In this document: piece after piece, positions 11,816 to 21,922 of the stretch
Layout: each line of letters starts with the position of its first letter
How positions within the stretch are numbered: the first letter of the stretch is position 1
NCBI GenBank assembly: GCA_036365145.1
Contig: JAEOAD010001365.1
Span: 5,377,501-5,441,500, forward strand
Direction: 5' to 3'
Length of the DNA stretch: 64,000 bases
DNA from: Orientallactaga sibirica
Lineage: Eukaryota; Chordata; Mammalia; Rodentia; Dipodidae
Translations under genes and position numbers: made by a program
Notes under the pieces: generated by a model
The model's database searches: none
Told to the model about the DNA's origin: nothing
What the model saw: the letters and a program-made list of their open reading frames with translations, nothing else

Positions 11816-11828
11816 AAAATCAATGCAA

Positions 11829-12062
11829 ATCCAGGCCTGGCAGCATGCATTTGTAATCCCAACTACTCTGGAAGCCGAGGCGGGAGGATCGCAAGGTCAA
11901 GATCTGTCTGAGCAGAAGAGTGAGTTCAGGGCCAGCTTAAGTGACTTAGTAAGATCCTGTCTCCAAAAGAAAAAGCAGTGGGGGGTGGGGGGGATGTAGT
12001 GCTGTGACAGGCCTTGCTTACCAAGCATGAGGTCCTGAGTTCACTACCCAGTACCATATGGA
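11829..12062 (+). mobile_element. B1-ID composite SINE (B1-dID type)
   Basis: An old B1 (11829-11970, GGCCTGGCAGCATGC...CTGTCTCCAAAAG) is directly followed by a single ID/tRNA-Ala-like part (about 11980-12058). That part has AGCATGAGGTCCTGAG and a B-box-like GAGTTCACTACCC. It is the simple dimer form against which the expanded arrays at 13.1 and 25.4 kb can be compared. Confidence 0.65.
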
Positions 12063-12302
12063 TATAGAACAAAACTTAGTTCAGCTATTGTGTAGCTGGT
12101 TTGCAAACACCCCACATTGTGTATGGGGTATGATATCAAGCACAAGACATAGTTTTACATGGTAGACCCTCTGTAAACATGAGCTAACACCTAGAGTGTT
12201 TTCAGGAAAAGGTGACAGGTGTCTGTTATGTTGTCAAAAGGCTGAGGAGGCCTTTGGTAGAGGCTGTGTTTCTATGAGGATGTGTATTAAATTCATATAT
12301 AT

Positions 12303-12511
12303 GGGGCTGGAGAGATGGCTTAGAGGTTAAAGTGCTTGCCTGCAAAGCCAAAGGACCTAGGTTCAATTCGCCAGGACCCACATAAGGCAGATGCCCAAGG
12401 TGGCACATGTGTCTGGATTGCGTTTGCAAAAGCTAGAGGCCCTGACACACCATTCTTTCTTCCTCTCTCTCTTGCTTAAATAAATAAATAAATAAATAAA
12501 TATATGTTTAA
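12303..12511 (+). mobile_element. DIP-type SINE
   Basis: Full element with head GGGCTGGAGAGATGGCTTAG, CT-rich segment and AAAT tail. Flanking target duplication AAATTCATATATAT (12289-12302) and AAATTCATATGTAT (12512-12525) differ at one position. Confidence 0.95.
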
Positions 12512-12838
12512 AAATTCATATGTATGAATTCCTTTATGTTGCTTCTGCCAAACTGTAGAATATGGAATGTTCTTAATAATTTACTTGACCAATAGATTAT
12601 GGCCAAAGGATGTTATGGGTACCAAGAAGTGATAAAGGAAATTGTACAAACTAAAAAAGAAATATTCTAAACAGCAAAGAAAACAATCAGCAGAGCTGGG
12701 AAACATACAAAGTGTGAGAAAATAAGAGAAACAAAGAAAACATCCATTTTAAAAGAGGTTAATCTAAAAAAATCTATAGGAACTCAAACAACTCAATATT
12801 AACAGATAAACAACCCAATTCAAAAATGAGCCAAAGCC

Positions 12839-12941
12839 CAGGTGTGGCTCCTGTCTCTAATATCAGCACTCAGGCAACAGAGCTTAGAGGATCCAAACTT
12901 GAAGGAAGTCCTGGCTACAGACTGAGACTGTCTCAAAAATT
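12839..12941 (+). mobile_element. Old B1, 5' module of a B1-(ID)n composite
   Basis: Diverged B1 (CCAGGTGTGGCTCC...GACTGTCTCAAAAA). It was originally contiguous with the ID array at 13136. A younger B1 split them, shown by the shared flank CAAGGGCTTTG at about 12943-12953 and 13134-13145. Confidence 0.7.
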
Positions 12942-12954
12942 CAAGGGCTTTGGA

Positions 12955-13133
12955 GCTGGGTGTGGTGGCACACACCTTTAATACCAGGCAGAGGTAGGAG
13001 GATCACTGTGGCTTTGAGGCCACCCAGAGACTACAGAGTGAGTTCCAGGTCAGCCTGGGTTACAGTGAGATCCTACCTTGAAAACAAACAAACAAACAAA
13101 CAAACAAACAAACAAACAAACAAACACAAAAAA
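12955..13133 (+). mobile_element. Younger B1 inserted into the composite
   Basis: Begins GCTGGGTGTGGTGGCACAC and ends in an (AAAC)n tail. It is flanked by CAAGGGCTTTG on both sides, which shows it landed within the older B1-ID element. Confidence 0.88.
13082..13133. repeat. (AAAC)n microsatellite
   Basis: About 12 AAAC units grown from the B1 poly(A) tail. Confidence 0.95.
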
Positions 13134-13135
13134 AC

Positions 13136-13440
13136 AAGGGCTTTGAACATGGCTCAGTGGTAGAGCACTTGTCTAGAATCCACAGTGAGGGGCTGGAGGT
13201 GTGGCTCAGTGGTAGAGCACTTGTCTAGATTCCACAGTGAGGGGCTGGGGCGTGGCTCAGTGGTAGAGCACTTGTCTAGATTCCACAGTGAGGGGCTGGG
13301 GGCGTGGCTCAGCGGTAGAGCACTTGTCTAGATTCCACAGTGAGGAACTGGGAGAGTGGCTCAGTGACTGGCCAACTGCCAAGCATGCACAAGACCCTAT
13401 ATTCCATCTGAAGTGCTGAAAAAAGAAAAAAAGAAGAAGG
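13136..13440 (+). repeat. Tandem array of truncated ID (tRNA-Ala-like) units, locus 1
   Basis: Four head-to-tail units of 51-52 bp (about 13136-13188, 13189-13240, 13241-13291, 13292-13343). Each carries the A-box-like TGGCTCAGTGGTAGAGC and ends at CACAGTGA. A terminal ID copy (13344-13418) retains a longer 3' part and an A-rich tail. The truncated units lack the B-box half. Confidence 0.9.
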
Positions 13441-13792
13441 AAAAGGACAGAAAAGGAAAACATAGGTAAAAGATCCAAATAGATATTTCTCAAGGGAAGA
13501 TAGTACAAATAGCTGATAGATACATGAAAAGAACTCAACATCAACTATTATTGAAGAAATGGAAATTGAAACCACCTGCACACCTGTTAGAGAGGCTGTT
13601 ATCAAAAAGATGAGTGATAACAAGTGCTGGAGAGAATGGGAATTAAAGAAAGCCCTTGCACACTGTTGGTAGGAAGTAAGTTACCTCAACATTATACAAA
13701 ACAGCATGGATGTTATAAAAAAGAAAACCGAACAAACAAAACTCCATTCTACATCCAGCTCTTGCAATAGAGATGCATGACCATTGTTAAAA

Positions 13793-14076
13793 TCAGTGGC
13801 CACAGTCCATCTCCACTCCCACTGTAGACTGACTGTCAAGTTCAATGCTATCGTTAGCATTGTTCTTTAGCTTGGACAGTCCATGATCTTGGTTGGAGAA
13901 ATAAAGAGCTCAGGGCCATCCAGGAACACAGATAATATGTCACTTCCAAGAAACTCAAGGACGAGAGTGGCAATCCATTTGGAAACATCTTTGCTTTTGG
14001 GATAATCCAAGAAGACCTCAGGCATTCTCCTAAATTGCTCTGCTGGCCAAATTTCAGTGTTTGGAGGCGAGTCTAT
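13793..14076 (-). pseudogene. Decayed coding-like fragment, gene not identified
   Basis: On the minus strand a frame without stops runs from 14076 to the TAA at 13867 (69 codons, no start codon at its beginning). A second frame, offset by one base, is open from 13906 to the TGA at 13793-13795 (37 codons). The translations have balanced, protein-like composition: the first includes FRRMPEVFLDYPKSKDVSKW, the second SIELDSQSTVGVEMDCGH. One frameshift joins them. This looks like a fragment of a retrocopied exon, but I do not recognise the parent protein and it may be chance. Confidence 0.3.
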
Positions 14077-14129
14077 TCACTTCTGTGTCCCATCCACCCC
14101 CCGAGTCTGCCCCCGAGGAGCCTAGAAGT

Positions 14130-14390
14130 TTTAGAATGTGTTTATGTCACATCCCAGTTAATACCTCATAAAAGACTATTTGCCAATAATGTCACCCTGT
14201 AATTACATTTGCTGAGTTGCTCTGCCTGTGTGTATGTTCCTTTTTCATCATGTAGCTCCAACCTTTATAATGTTACCAATTGACACTATAATTAGTACAG
14301 TTTACTGCAGCACTGATTATGAGGGGTCTCCTTGTCAATCAGTCTCTGTTTGTTTCTGTTTGTGGAACCATTATTCCCTTACCTCTAAAC
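14130..14390. other. AT-rich candidate conserved non-coding block
   Basis: Repeat-free sequence rich in homeodomain-like cores: AGTTAATACC, GTAATTACATTTG and ACTATAATTAGTAC. No repeat family is recognised. Confidence 0.25.
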
Positions 14391-16439
14391 CTTGGCTAAT
14401 TTACAGGGCACGTGTGTGCAGGGCTATGTGTGTGTGCGTGTGAGCAAGGGGTGCTCCTGTACTTGACTGACCAGCTCTCAAGTGGTCACTTTGCCTCCTA
14501 CCTTGTCACAGAATGCCCTTGCCTACAGCTCTTCAAGCAAAGAGGGACAGTCTCTTATGTTTTTAGTGTAGGCTCTGCATGAGTGTCACCCTGGCAAGTT
14601 CCCAAAGTTTCTGTGGCTGGGTTTTCCCGCCCAGCTCTTCTCCCTGCCCTACCTGCCTCTGAGGGGCTTCAAAGAGCTAACAGATGTGGAAGAGCTTTGA
14701 AATAAGCATGTCATATAAATTCAAGGTGTTTGGGAATGGCTTTCTCATAAACCTGCCAACGCTATCGTTTTGGAAAAGACAGAAGTCACAAATCCACTCT
14801 TGTCTTAATTTGCCCTGGTATTTCCTCAGCAGATGGCTAACCACTGCCTGTCATGTGTCCTCTGTGCCAGCCCCTAGCGGCTAGCACTTCCTCTGTAACC
14901 AAGGACTGTGGCATCTGGCACTGCCTTCCTGTGATGCCCACAGGGCCATGGTGCACAAGGACATGCGAGGGCCCTCCATCCTTCCATCCCTCCAAGGTTT
15001 CCAACACTCCATGTGGGGATGGCAGCTCTTGCCTTCTTTCTTCTGTCTTGCCAACCCCTTGCAGGGGGCATGGATGGAGTGACTTCCTTAGAACCTGGGA
15101 AACCTCTATTCGTGCAGCCTTGAGGGGAGCACTCCAAAAGCAGATCGGGACCTTCTGTTGGCTTCCTGGCCCTGTGCTCAATAGGGTAGAAGAAAACTCA
15201 TGTCTGCCTTTAGTTATAGGTGCATATACAGGGCAATCAGAACACCAACCTGTGGGTTTTAAGTCCGGGGTTTGAAGGTGGGGATGGATCTAGCTGGCTC
15301 AATTTTGGTGGGAGGGACAACCTTGTCTCCAATGCAGCCTGTGCAGCCATAAGTACTGATCACACCCCTTAGCCTCCCCACGTCTAAATCGTACTTGGTT
15401 TCGACCTCATGGTAGGCTGGACCCACTGCAAATCACAAAATGTCTACAGCTGGAAATACCATAGATCCTTACTATTCCCTATTTTGCAGGGTGAATTTGG
15501 GGGGATCTCTTCCTATCTTTGCCCAACCATCTGTAACGATGGAAGCTCCATCGTCTATCAGGCAGGGACTGGCGCTGCCTGGTTCATTTACACCTTCTCT
15601 CAGGCGCATCTGGCACTGCCTGGTTCATACTGTGTTTCTGACCTTCCAGGACAGGTCTCCCCATGCTGTCATACAGTTGTGGGTCCCAGATTTTCTCTTG
15701 GAACCTGCGGCTCCCAGGTTTGCCCTGGAAGCCGTGTAGAGTGAAGATATTCCTCCATGTTAGATTACTTTTCTTGCCTTCTTTCTTCTTTTACTTTAGC
15801 TCCTCTGTCCCCTTCTCATAGTCCTGAGGTTACAGCTTCCAAGGCTCTGTCCGCCATGTTTGTGTGTGATAGCACTGATGGATAATGGCTCACGTCAACT
15901 CTGTCTTGTACTTCTGATTTCTGACTCTTGCTTTTGCCCCTGGCATTCCCTTCTCAGCACTGGGTCTCTTGGGGGTCAGACACTTTCCCACTGTGCCAGC
16001 TCTGCTGTGCAATGGGAGGCAGCTTAGCAGACAGTTCCCTCCCCCTCCCAGGTCCCTGAAACTGAACTTCCAAGGAAGGCTAGTGGGATACTTCACGAGG
16101 CTTCCACTGGCTCAGAGAGCAGCGATTATGGGGAGGGGGTTGGGAGAACCCAAGTTCAAGTTTATGGTTCTCTCTGCCTGCTTTCTCAGTGTCTTCACCC
16201 TTCCCCGATCTCTTCTTTGCCTTCTTGGAACTAAGGTTCATTTCCCAGGAAAAATAAAAATAAAACAAAGCCCCCAGACTCCTTCCCTTAACACCCCAGG
16301 CCTAATCTTCTCCACTCTTCCATATTTTCTTCAGTGCTAACTTCAGGAGTCTGACAGCTTGGTGATCCACGTGTTAATGGGCAAGTCTCCCTTTCCTCAG
16401 CAATAGGAGCAGATCCACCCTCCCTGCGGACATGCGCGT
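14391..16439. other. Unique GC-moderate sequence, no gene recognised
   Basis: Several overlapping frames of about 100-140 codons lie on both strands at 14837-15744. None has a recognisable motif, and the overlap on both strands is what moderately GC-rich random sequence gives. The segment is notable for lacking SINEs. Confidence 0.5.
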
Positions 16440-16770
16440 AATGTATGCTGTCTTACTCTTGCTTAAGTTAGAGTCTGTGATTTAGCATTCCTGTTTAGTT
16501 GCGGAATTCCATGGAGGATAGCGCCTGATCCCAAATCTTTTGTCAGTGTAATTGAGCATAACATCTTTTCAGGTTTGCGTTTCAAAAGATGCATTATCTC
16601 CTCTCATTCATTTGTTCTGTTCCAGCTATTTGAAACTTTTAACTTGCCCCTCCCTCCGAAGGAATTTGAGTTTTAGGCTGATAATTTATGTTTATGCTGA
16701 GAATGCAATTTCCTTTCTGCACCCAGAATGATGAATAGACTTCTCTCTGGAAATTAGTGTGGGAGCGGAG
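16440..16770. other. Candidate conserved non-coding block
   Basis: Repeat-free AT-rich DNA with words such as TTAGCATTCCTG, GTGTAATTGAGC, GATAATTTATG and CAATTTCCTTTCTGC, flanked by ordinary sequence. It is a candidate by appearance only. Confidence 0.25.
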
Positions 16771-17039
16771 GACAGAGGGAAATTGCTAACCAAACCAAGA
16801 ATCTCCCTGTGTTCTCGTGACTTCCTCCAACTCTTTCTTACTTGTGGTTCCTGTATGCACAGTTTAACCCAGACCTTGAGCCCTTACACGGCATGAGGAA
16901 CCCTCCTTCTTTCCCACCTCCCGAGAGCTCTGTGACAAGGCCCTCACATTCAGCTACCTGTATTGCTGAACTCTGTGAGCTAGGAATGGCTTTCAAATTT
17001 TTTAATGGATAAAACCTAAAAAAAAAGAAAAGAAAATTA

Positions 17040-17210
17040 TTTTATGACATATGAAACTCAAGTTTTCGTGTCTCTAAATAAAGTTTTATTGGAACCCATA
17101 CATGCTCACTCATTTATGTATTGTCTGGCTGGCTTTGTACTATGCTGGGAAATAGGAGCTGAAGAGACAGTGACATAATGGCCCATGAAGTCTAAACTAC
17201 TTACTACCAG
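17040..17210 (-). mobile_element. Ancient hAT-like DNA transposon, first part
   Basis: Contains AAATAAAGTTTTATTGGAAC, CATTTATGTATTGTCTGGCTG and GCCCATGAAGTCTAAACTACTTACTA. These are the hallmark words of a widespread mammalian non-autonomous element that I place with the hAT group. It continues beyond the DIP at 17447-17485 with TGCTGTCTGGCCC. Confidence 0.65.
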
Positions 17211-17392
17211 GCTGGAGATGTGGCTTAGCGGTTAAGATGTTTGCCTGCAAAGTCAAAGGACCCAGGCTCAATTCCCCAGGACCCACATAAGCCAGATGCA
17301 CCAAGTGGCACACGCATCTAGAGTTCATTTGCAGTGGCTAAAGGCCCTGGTGTGCCCATTCTCTCTCTGTCCCTCTTCCTCTCTTGCTCAAA

Positions 17393-17443
<51 letters not shown>

Positions 17444-17446
17444 AAA
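17211..17446 (+). mobile_element. DIP-type SINE with long (AAAT)n tail
   Basis: Full element. The last ~55 bp (17391-17446) are a nearly perfect AAAT microsatellite. It interrupts the hAT-like element between its TTACTA and TGTCTGGCCC words. Confidence 0.93.
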
Positions 17447-17485
17447 TTTGCTGTCTGGCCCACTTGCCAGTTCCTGCTTGAGAAA

Positions 17486-18110
17486 AGAATGAGAGTTTGC
17501 TTGTTGTTTCTGGTGGGTATAGGGGCTTGGCAGTACCTGATCTACTTTCACTCTTCTTTGAGCAATGGTGTGATTCTCTACCTGCCCGCTCTCAGTCCAC
17601 ATGATCTGAGTATATTTGATGTCTTGTCCAGTTTGGGCCAAGCACAGGCTGAGCTCAGGGTTCAGACTAGATGGAGTCACTTGCCCAATCCTCGCCCAGG
17701 TAGAATAGCGTGTTCCTTGTGATGTCAGATGACCCCACTGGATCAGGGAGGTCTGTGTGAGGACATATGTGAGAGAAGCAGAAGCCTGTCCTATTAGATT
17801 GTATCAGGGCGTAAAGAGGCATCTTGTGACCACAAGAAATCTGATTTTAAAAATTCAAAATTAGGAACCTGTTTTCATCATAGATCAAGCTAGACCTGAT
17901 GCCCCTCGCCCTTGCACGTGTGTCTAGTTCGGTTCACATTTTGTCTTAGATATGGGATTCTCTAGCTAATAGGTTGTATTTATGTTACGTGTGTCACTTA
18001 TAATAGAGGCCCTGGCTCACACTGCTGCTGAACCCTGCATACTGGCTGGCCATATCTGACCCTGGTTCCAGGATGGGCTTAAAGGAGTCCTATCCATGGA
18101 TCAGACACCC
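17486..18110. other. Unique sequence
   Basis: No repeat or coding feature recognised. Confidence 0.5.
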
Positions 18111-18269
18111 AGTTCCGTTAAAGCTGATGGTCTAATTGATCTCTCAACCTCAGGCTGTTTATGTATGTCTTTCCAGAGTTCAGGAGCCCAGAGTTCCATG
18201 GCCACAGCCTGGTCAGCTGCAGCAGGAGAGACTTAATAAGGCAGACGTGCCATGCAGTCATCAGCCTGA

Positions 18270-19190
18270 CCTTCACACCTGCTGTGTCCAAGGTGGGACT
18301 TGGGCTGGGTGGCTCATCAGAGGAAGAAGTGACGGGCTGGCACTGCATGGGCAGTAGTGTCTTAAGCACGTCACTAAGCTTTTATGAAACTTGGGGGTCT
18401 TCCTCAATAGGAACCCTAACACCAGGCTTCCCTTGGGTATTGTAAAGAACGGGGAGGGTAATGATATGGCAACCGTGTGCGATGTCCAAGGCAGTGAAGG
18501 CTTGTGGCTGCTGGTGGCATCACGAGCAATGATGCCTATGTTGACAGAAGGTCTTAGGGAGAAGGGAGAGCTGGGTATCATCTGGGCATCCATCCTCATG
18601 GGTGTGGCTGGCATCTTCATCTCAACACCTTGCTGAAGCATACGAGGCTGAGGTCTCGTGATGGTCATTGTCCTGAGATTAGGGGTGTGGTCTGTGATCT
18701 CCCTGCTGGGGCGACATCAAATCGTCAGCATTTACAGCAGCTTCAGCCAAGTTGGGAAGAAGTAAGAGCAGCATGTGGTGGCTTCATGGTTGCCATGTCC
18801 CAGGGATGCGTGTTGTCCAGCAACACAAACAGCATGTCCTGGCCCAGCGTCGCCTTCCTGCCCACCCACATGTCGACAGAGGTGGCTGGTTTGAGATGGA
18901 TGCAGTCTGTAGCCATAATGGTGACAGGATTCTTTGGGGTGTCCTACATGTTATAAACAACTCTGGGGTTTCATGGACAATTAAGCGGATCCAGAAAACT
19001 CCATGTGGCAGCTTGGGTTTAAAGGAATCAGTGCATATGGAGCCAATTTCCTGAGTAGCACAAACAGCTTTGAGCATAAAGGAAGAAGTGCTTGTGATCA
19101 ATGGGTCTACAGTGTGTGAAATCTCCAGCCCCCTAAACTGGTGCCTGTGGCATCCCATTTTTATGGGCTCCCCCAAAGTTGTAGCCTCAT
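18270..19190 (-). pseudogene. Possible decayed retrocopy, gene not identified
   Basis: On the minus strand an open frame starts at 19176 and reads through TSSFMLKAVCATQEIGSIC and LPHGVFWIRLIVHETPELF. Near 18945 the protein-like frame shifts to one open from 18943 to the TGA at 18743 (66 codons, with VDMWVGRKATLGQDMLFVLL). A further frame is open at 18668-18273. Successive protein-like frames with shifts suggest an old retrocopy. I do not recognise the protein, and the plus strand also contains open frames, so the call is weak. Confidence 0.25.
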
Positions 19191-19232
19191 GCCATGAGCA
19201 GGCTCCTTGAGAGTCAGCTTCTTCTCATAACC

Positions 19233-19874
19233 TCAGTTGTAGGGGTCCTCACCTGCCCCTCCTCTGTATCCTTTCAAATGGGTCCATTTTGGATGGCTGT
19301 TGCTGACCAATGCTCTGCTGTAACGGAAGAGCAGAAGATATAAGTGGGTCTCTGAGATGCTCATGTATTTCAGCTGAAGCCAAGGGAGGGGTTCAGGGTT
19401 CAGAAGCACGGAGAAGTAGGCATGGTGAGGTGTGGTCCAGCTCAAGGTCAGAGTAGAGAACGGCCTTCCCAACTGTTCAAGGGTGTGCGTGGGGCATGGT
19501 AAGAAGACTGAGAAGGTGTGCTGGCAGAGGTGGCTGGTTCTTGATGAAACTCTGGCAATGGGCAGCAGCCCCTTTTCCAAATGCAACCAGCCATCTGCCC
19601 TTTCTGCCAGCTCTTTGTAGAAGGCACTGGAAGGAAAGCAGGTCTTCAGAAAGGTTGACCAGTTATCTGCCTGTATCCTCAGGACCAAACAAGGAAGAAG
19701 GGTGCATGGTGGAGCAAGAGGGCATGTCACCAGACACTGGAGAAGACCCCGCATCCTGCCCGCGGGGTCAGAATGAATGGGCAGCTTGGAGATTGGGGAT
19801 GTGGAACTTGGATTCTCAGCCCATGGCCGTTTTGCCCTAGGCTGAGTATATATCCTGGAAGCATGGACAGCCAT
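19233..19874 (-). other. Longest open frame in the window (213 codons), probably not coding
   Basis: Translation from an ATG at 19874 is rich in S, P, L and H, with no domain, signal peptide or transmembrane pattern I recognise. Overlapping plus-strand frames of 62 and 114 codons occupy the same DNA. GC-rich composition can produce such frames, but it is adjacent to the coding-like stretch at 18.3-19.2 kb. Confidence 0.3.
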
Positions 19875-19899
19875 GCAGAATCAGGCTGTCCAGCTCCTG

Positions 19900-20980
19900 T
19901 GTGAGAAGCTCATGTGTGTTTTCTCCAGTAAGAGTGTCTGGGAGGGGTGAGAAACCAGTGAGAGCTTCATGGGGGCCAGGGGTGGGGGGAATAGAACAGC
20001 CACTGGTCTCTGCTGGTGAAGAAAGGAAGTGTCCTGCCCCCACGCAACAAAGACGTGTTTACTTGGGAACTCATTTTCCACAGCCCCAGGTAGAAAAGTT
20101 AACCCATCCATTTGCTCTGAATGAGCCCAAATCCTTTCCCCGGATGTGGTGCTTTCACTAAATTTCTGCTTTTTCTACTCCTTAAGAAAACCCAGTAAGG
20201 TGGTGTTTGTTTTTCTCGCTACAACATTTGGGAGGCAACTTGGGGTGAAAAATAAAAGAAATCTCCTACAGTTCCAGATGTCTGGAGCAATGGCGGAAAC
20301 GCAGCCGGAGGTGTCAGAGCCTGGCTGCTAAACATGGAGGAGCGCAGAAGTGGGGGTGCAGTTACCAGTTTTCGTGGCCAGTGATTTTATTTCCCATAGT
20401 CACCCCAAGAAGCTTTTCCTCAGAAGCCATTCTGTAAGGATGACTCTTTCTCCCTCCTCACATGACCTTCACCTTCTGGGATGGGAAGAAAAGGATGCCC
20501 AGAAATTGTCCTTTATGGAAGTGACTTCTTAGCTGGAGGGCCAGAGACAGCAGAGATGAGGAGAAGAACGCCCCGCAGTTTCTGACCAGTCCAGGCAGAG
20601 CCGTGGGGCTGAGGCTGAAGGGGGTAAGTCCTGGGTGGAAGTTGGCCTCACAGAACCTCACAACGGTGGGAGAAGGAGAGGGTGGAGAAGCAGGCATGTG
20701 GAGGCTGGAGGGCCTTCAAGCCTTCTTCTACTGCAGCTGAGGCAGCAAGAAAGGAAGGCTTCAGAAAGTCATACAAACAAGGAGCCGCACTGAACGTTTC
20801 CGTCTGCAGCTCTGATGGAATTATAGGGAACCGAGGGGTCTGGAGAAGCCCTTGGCCAATCACAACCATGTTGTGGCAAATGAGGCCCTTTGGCCTTTTT
20901 AAAAACCCATGCTTTATTAAAATAAATTAAAAGTGATCGAGTCCTTCTGGTCCCTTCTCTCCTCTGCCCACCCTCCCCAA
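19900..20980. other. Unique GC-moderate sequence
   Basis: No interspersed repeat recognised. Short frames on both strands overlap one another without motif content. Confidence 0.5.
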
Positions 20981-20984
20981 GGCG

Positions 20985-21215
20985 GCGCCACACGGCTCTC
21001 CATTGTTTTACCTTCAGAGAGCTTGCACTGTAGAGAGGCTAACCTGCAATTAGCCTGCCTGCCAGAAGCGATGGCTGTCACTGAAGGGAAAACCTGCCTT
21101 CTCGCCTTCCGTGGGGGCCCCGGGATCATGCCAGAGCATCTGTCTGTAATCGCTTTGTTTGAGCCAGCTCAGTGGCAGGGAAATGACAGGCTTGCTGGCG
21201 GCCACATGAAGCAGT
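20985..21215. other. Candidate conserved non-coding block with CpGs
   Basis: Repeat-free sequence with GGCGGCGCCACACGGC, CCTGCAATTAGCCTGCC, GATGGCTGTCACTG and a GAGCCAGCTCAG motif. It shows more CpG and more complex wording than its flanks. Confidence 0.25.
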
Positions 21216-21690
21216 GGGAGGGGCAAGAGGTAGGTCCCAGGATGCTGGGCCTGCCATCTTCAAGCCCCTGCCCCTGGAAGAGCAGAAGCTCTGGTGCAGG
21301 GGATGGTTTCCATGACCACCAGGGAGAGCTCAAGGACTAGGTCCAGCTGCCTGACCTTCTCGGAAGCCTTGGACTGAGGTTCCTCATGAAACCTTGAAAT
21401 GAATGCCCAAGAAATCACATGGTAACTTTGTACAGGACCACTGGAATCAGACCCAAGCCTCGAGTGAGAATGTTTGCAGCGTCAGGTAAGAGAAAGCCAG
21501 GTCCACTTGGACACAGGAAAGGGGCTGGGTCACTTAACTAATGTCGTGGCTACTCTTAGCAGTTAAAGTCCATAGATTGGGTAGAACTCAATACTGGCTT
21601 GACCTCAAGGCTCAACCATACCTGTGAGGGCTTCCCTCTGCCTTTGATCAATTTGGCTTCATCTCATGATTCCAAGCTGATATAACAGGC
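21216..21690. other. Unique sequence
   Basis: No feature recognised. Confidence 0.5.
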
Positions 21691-21708
21691 ACTTAGAAAT
21701 AGCTTCTG

Positions 21709-21908
21709 TGGGGCTGGAGAGATGGCTCAGCTTGCCTGCAAAGCCTGATGACCCAGGTTCAATCCCCCAGTGCCTACATAAAGCCAGATGCACAAAGTGG
21801 TGCATGCATCTGGAAGTTCATTTGCAGCAGCAGGAAACCCTGCCATACCCATCCTCTCTCTCTCTCCTCAAGAGCTCTCTGCTTGCAAATAAATAAGTTA
21901 AAAACAAA
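21709..21908 (+). mobile_element. DIP-type SINE with a deleted head segment
   Basis: The head runs GGCTGGAGAGATGGCTCAG straight into CTTGCCTGCAAAG, missing about 14 bases that other copies have. Target duplication AGAAATAGCTTCTG (21695-21708) and AGAAATAGCTTTTG (21909-21922). The body carries the alternate subfamily words GTGCCTACATAAAGCC and TTTGCAGCAGCAGGA. Confidence 0.93.
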
Positions 21909-21922
21909 AGAAATAGCTTTTG

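Larger units (their letters stand above)
12590..13745 (+). mobile_element. Old L1 3' end of ORF2, interrupted
   Basis: Sense L1 ORF2 C-terminal words are clear. On the left are ACAGCAAAGAAAACAATCA and AGGAACTCAAACAACTCAAT. On the right are ATAGATATTTCTCAAGG, CCTGTTAGAGAGGCTGTTATC and CTTGCACACTGTTGGTAGGAA. The order matches L1, and the two halves are separated by the B1/ID composite between about 12839 and 13440. Confidence 0.85.

Noticed and set aside
13189..13343. Possible tRNA genes from A-box-like words
   Set aside because: The internal units lack the T-arm/B-box half and cannot fold as tRNA.
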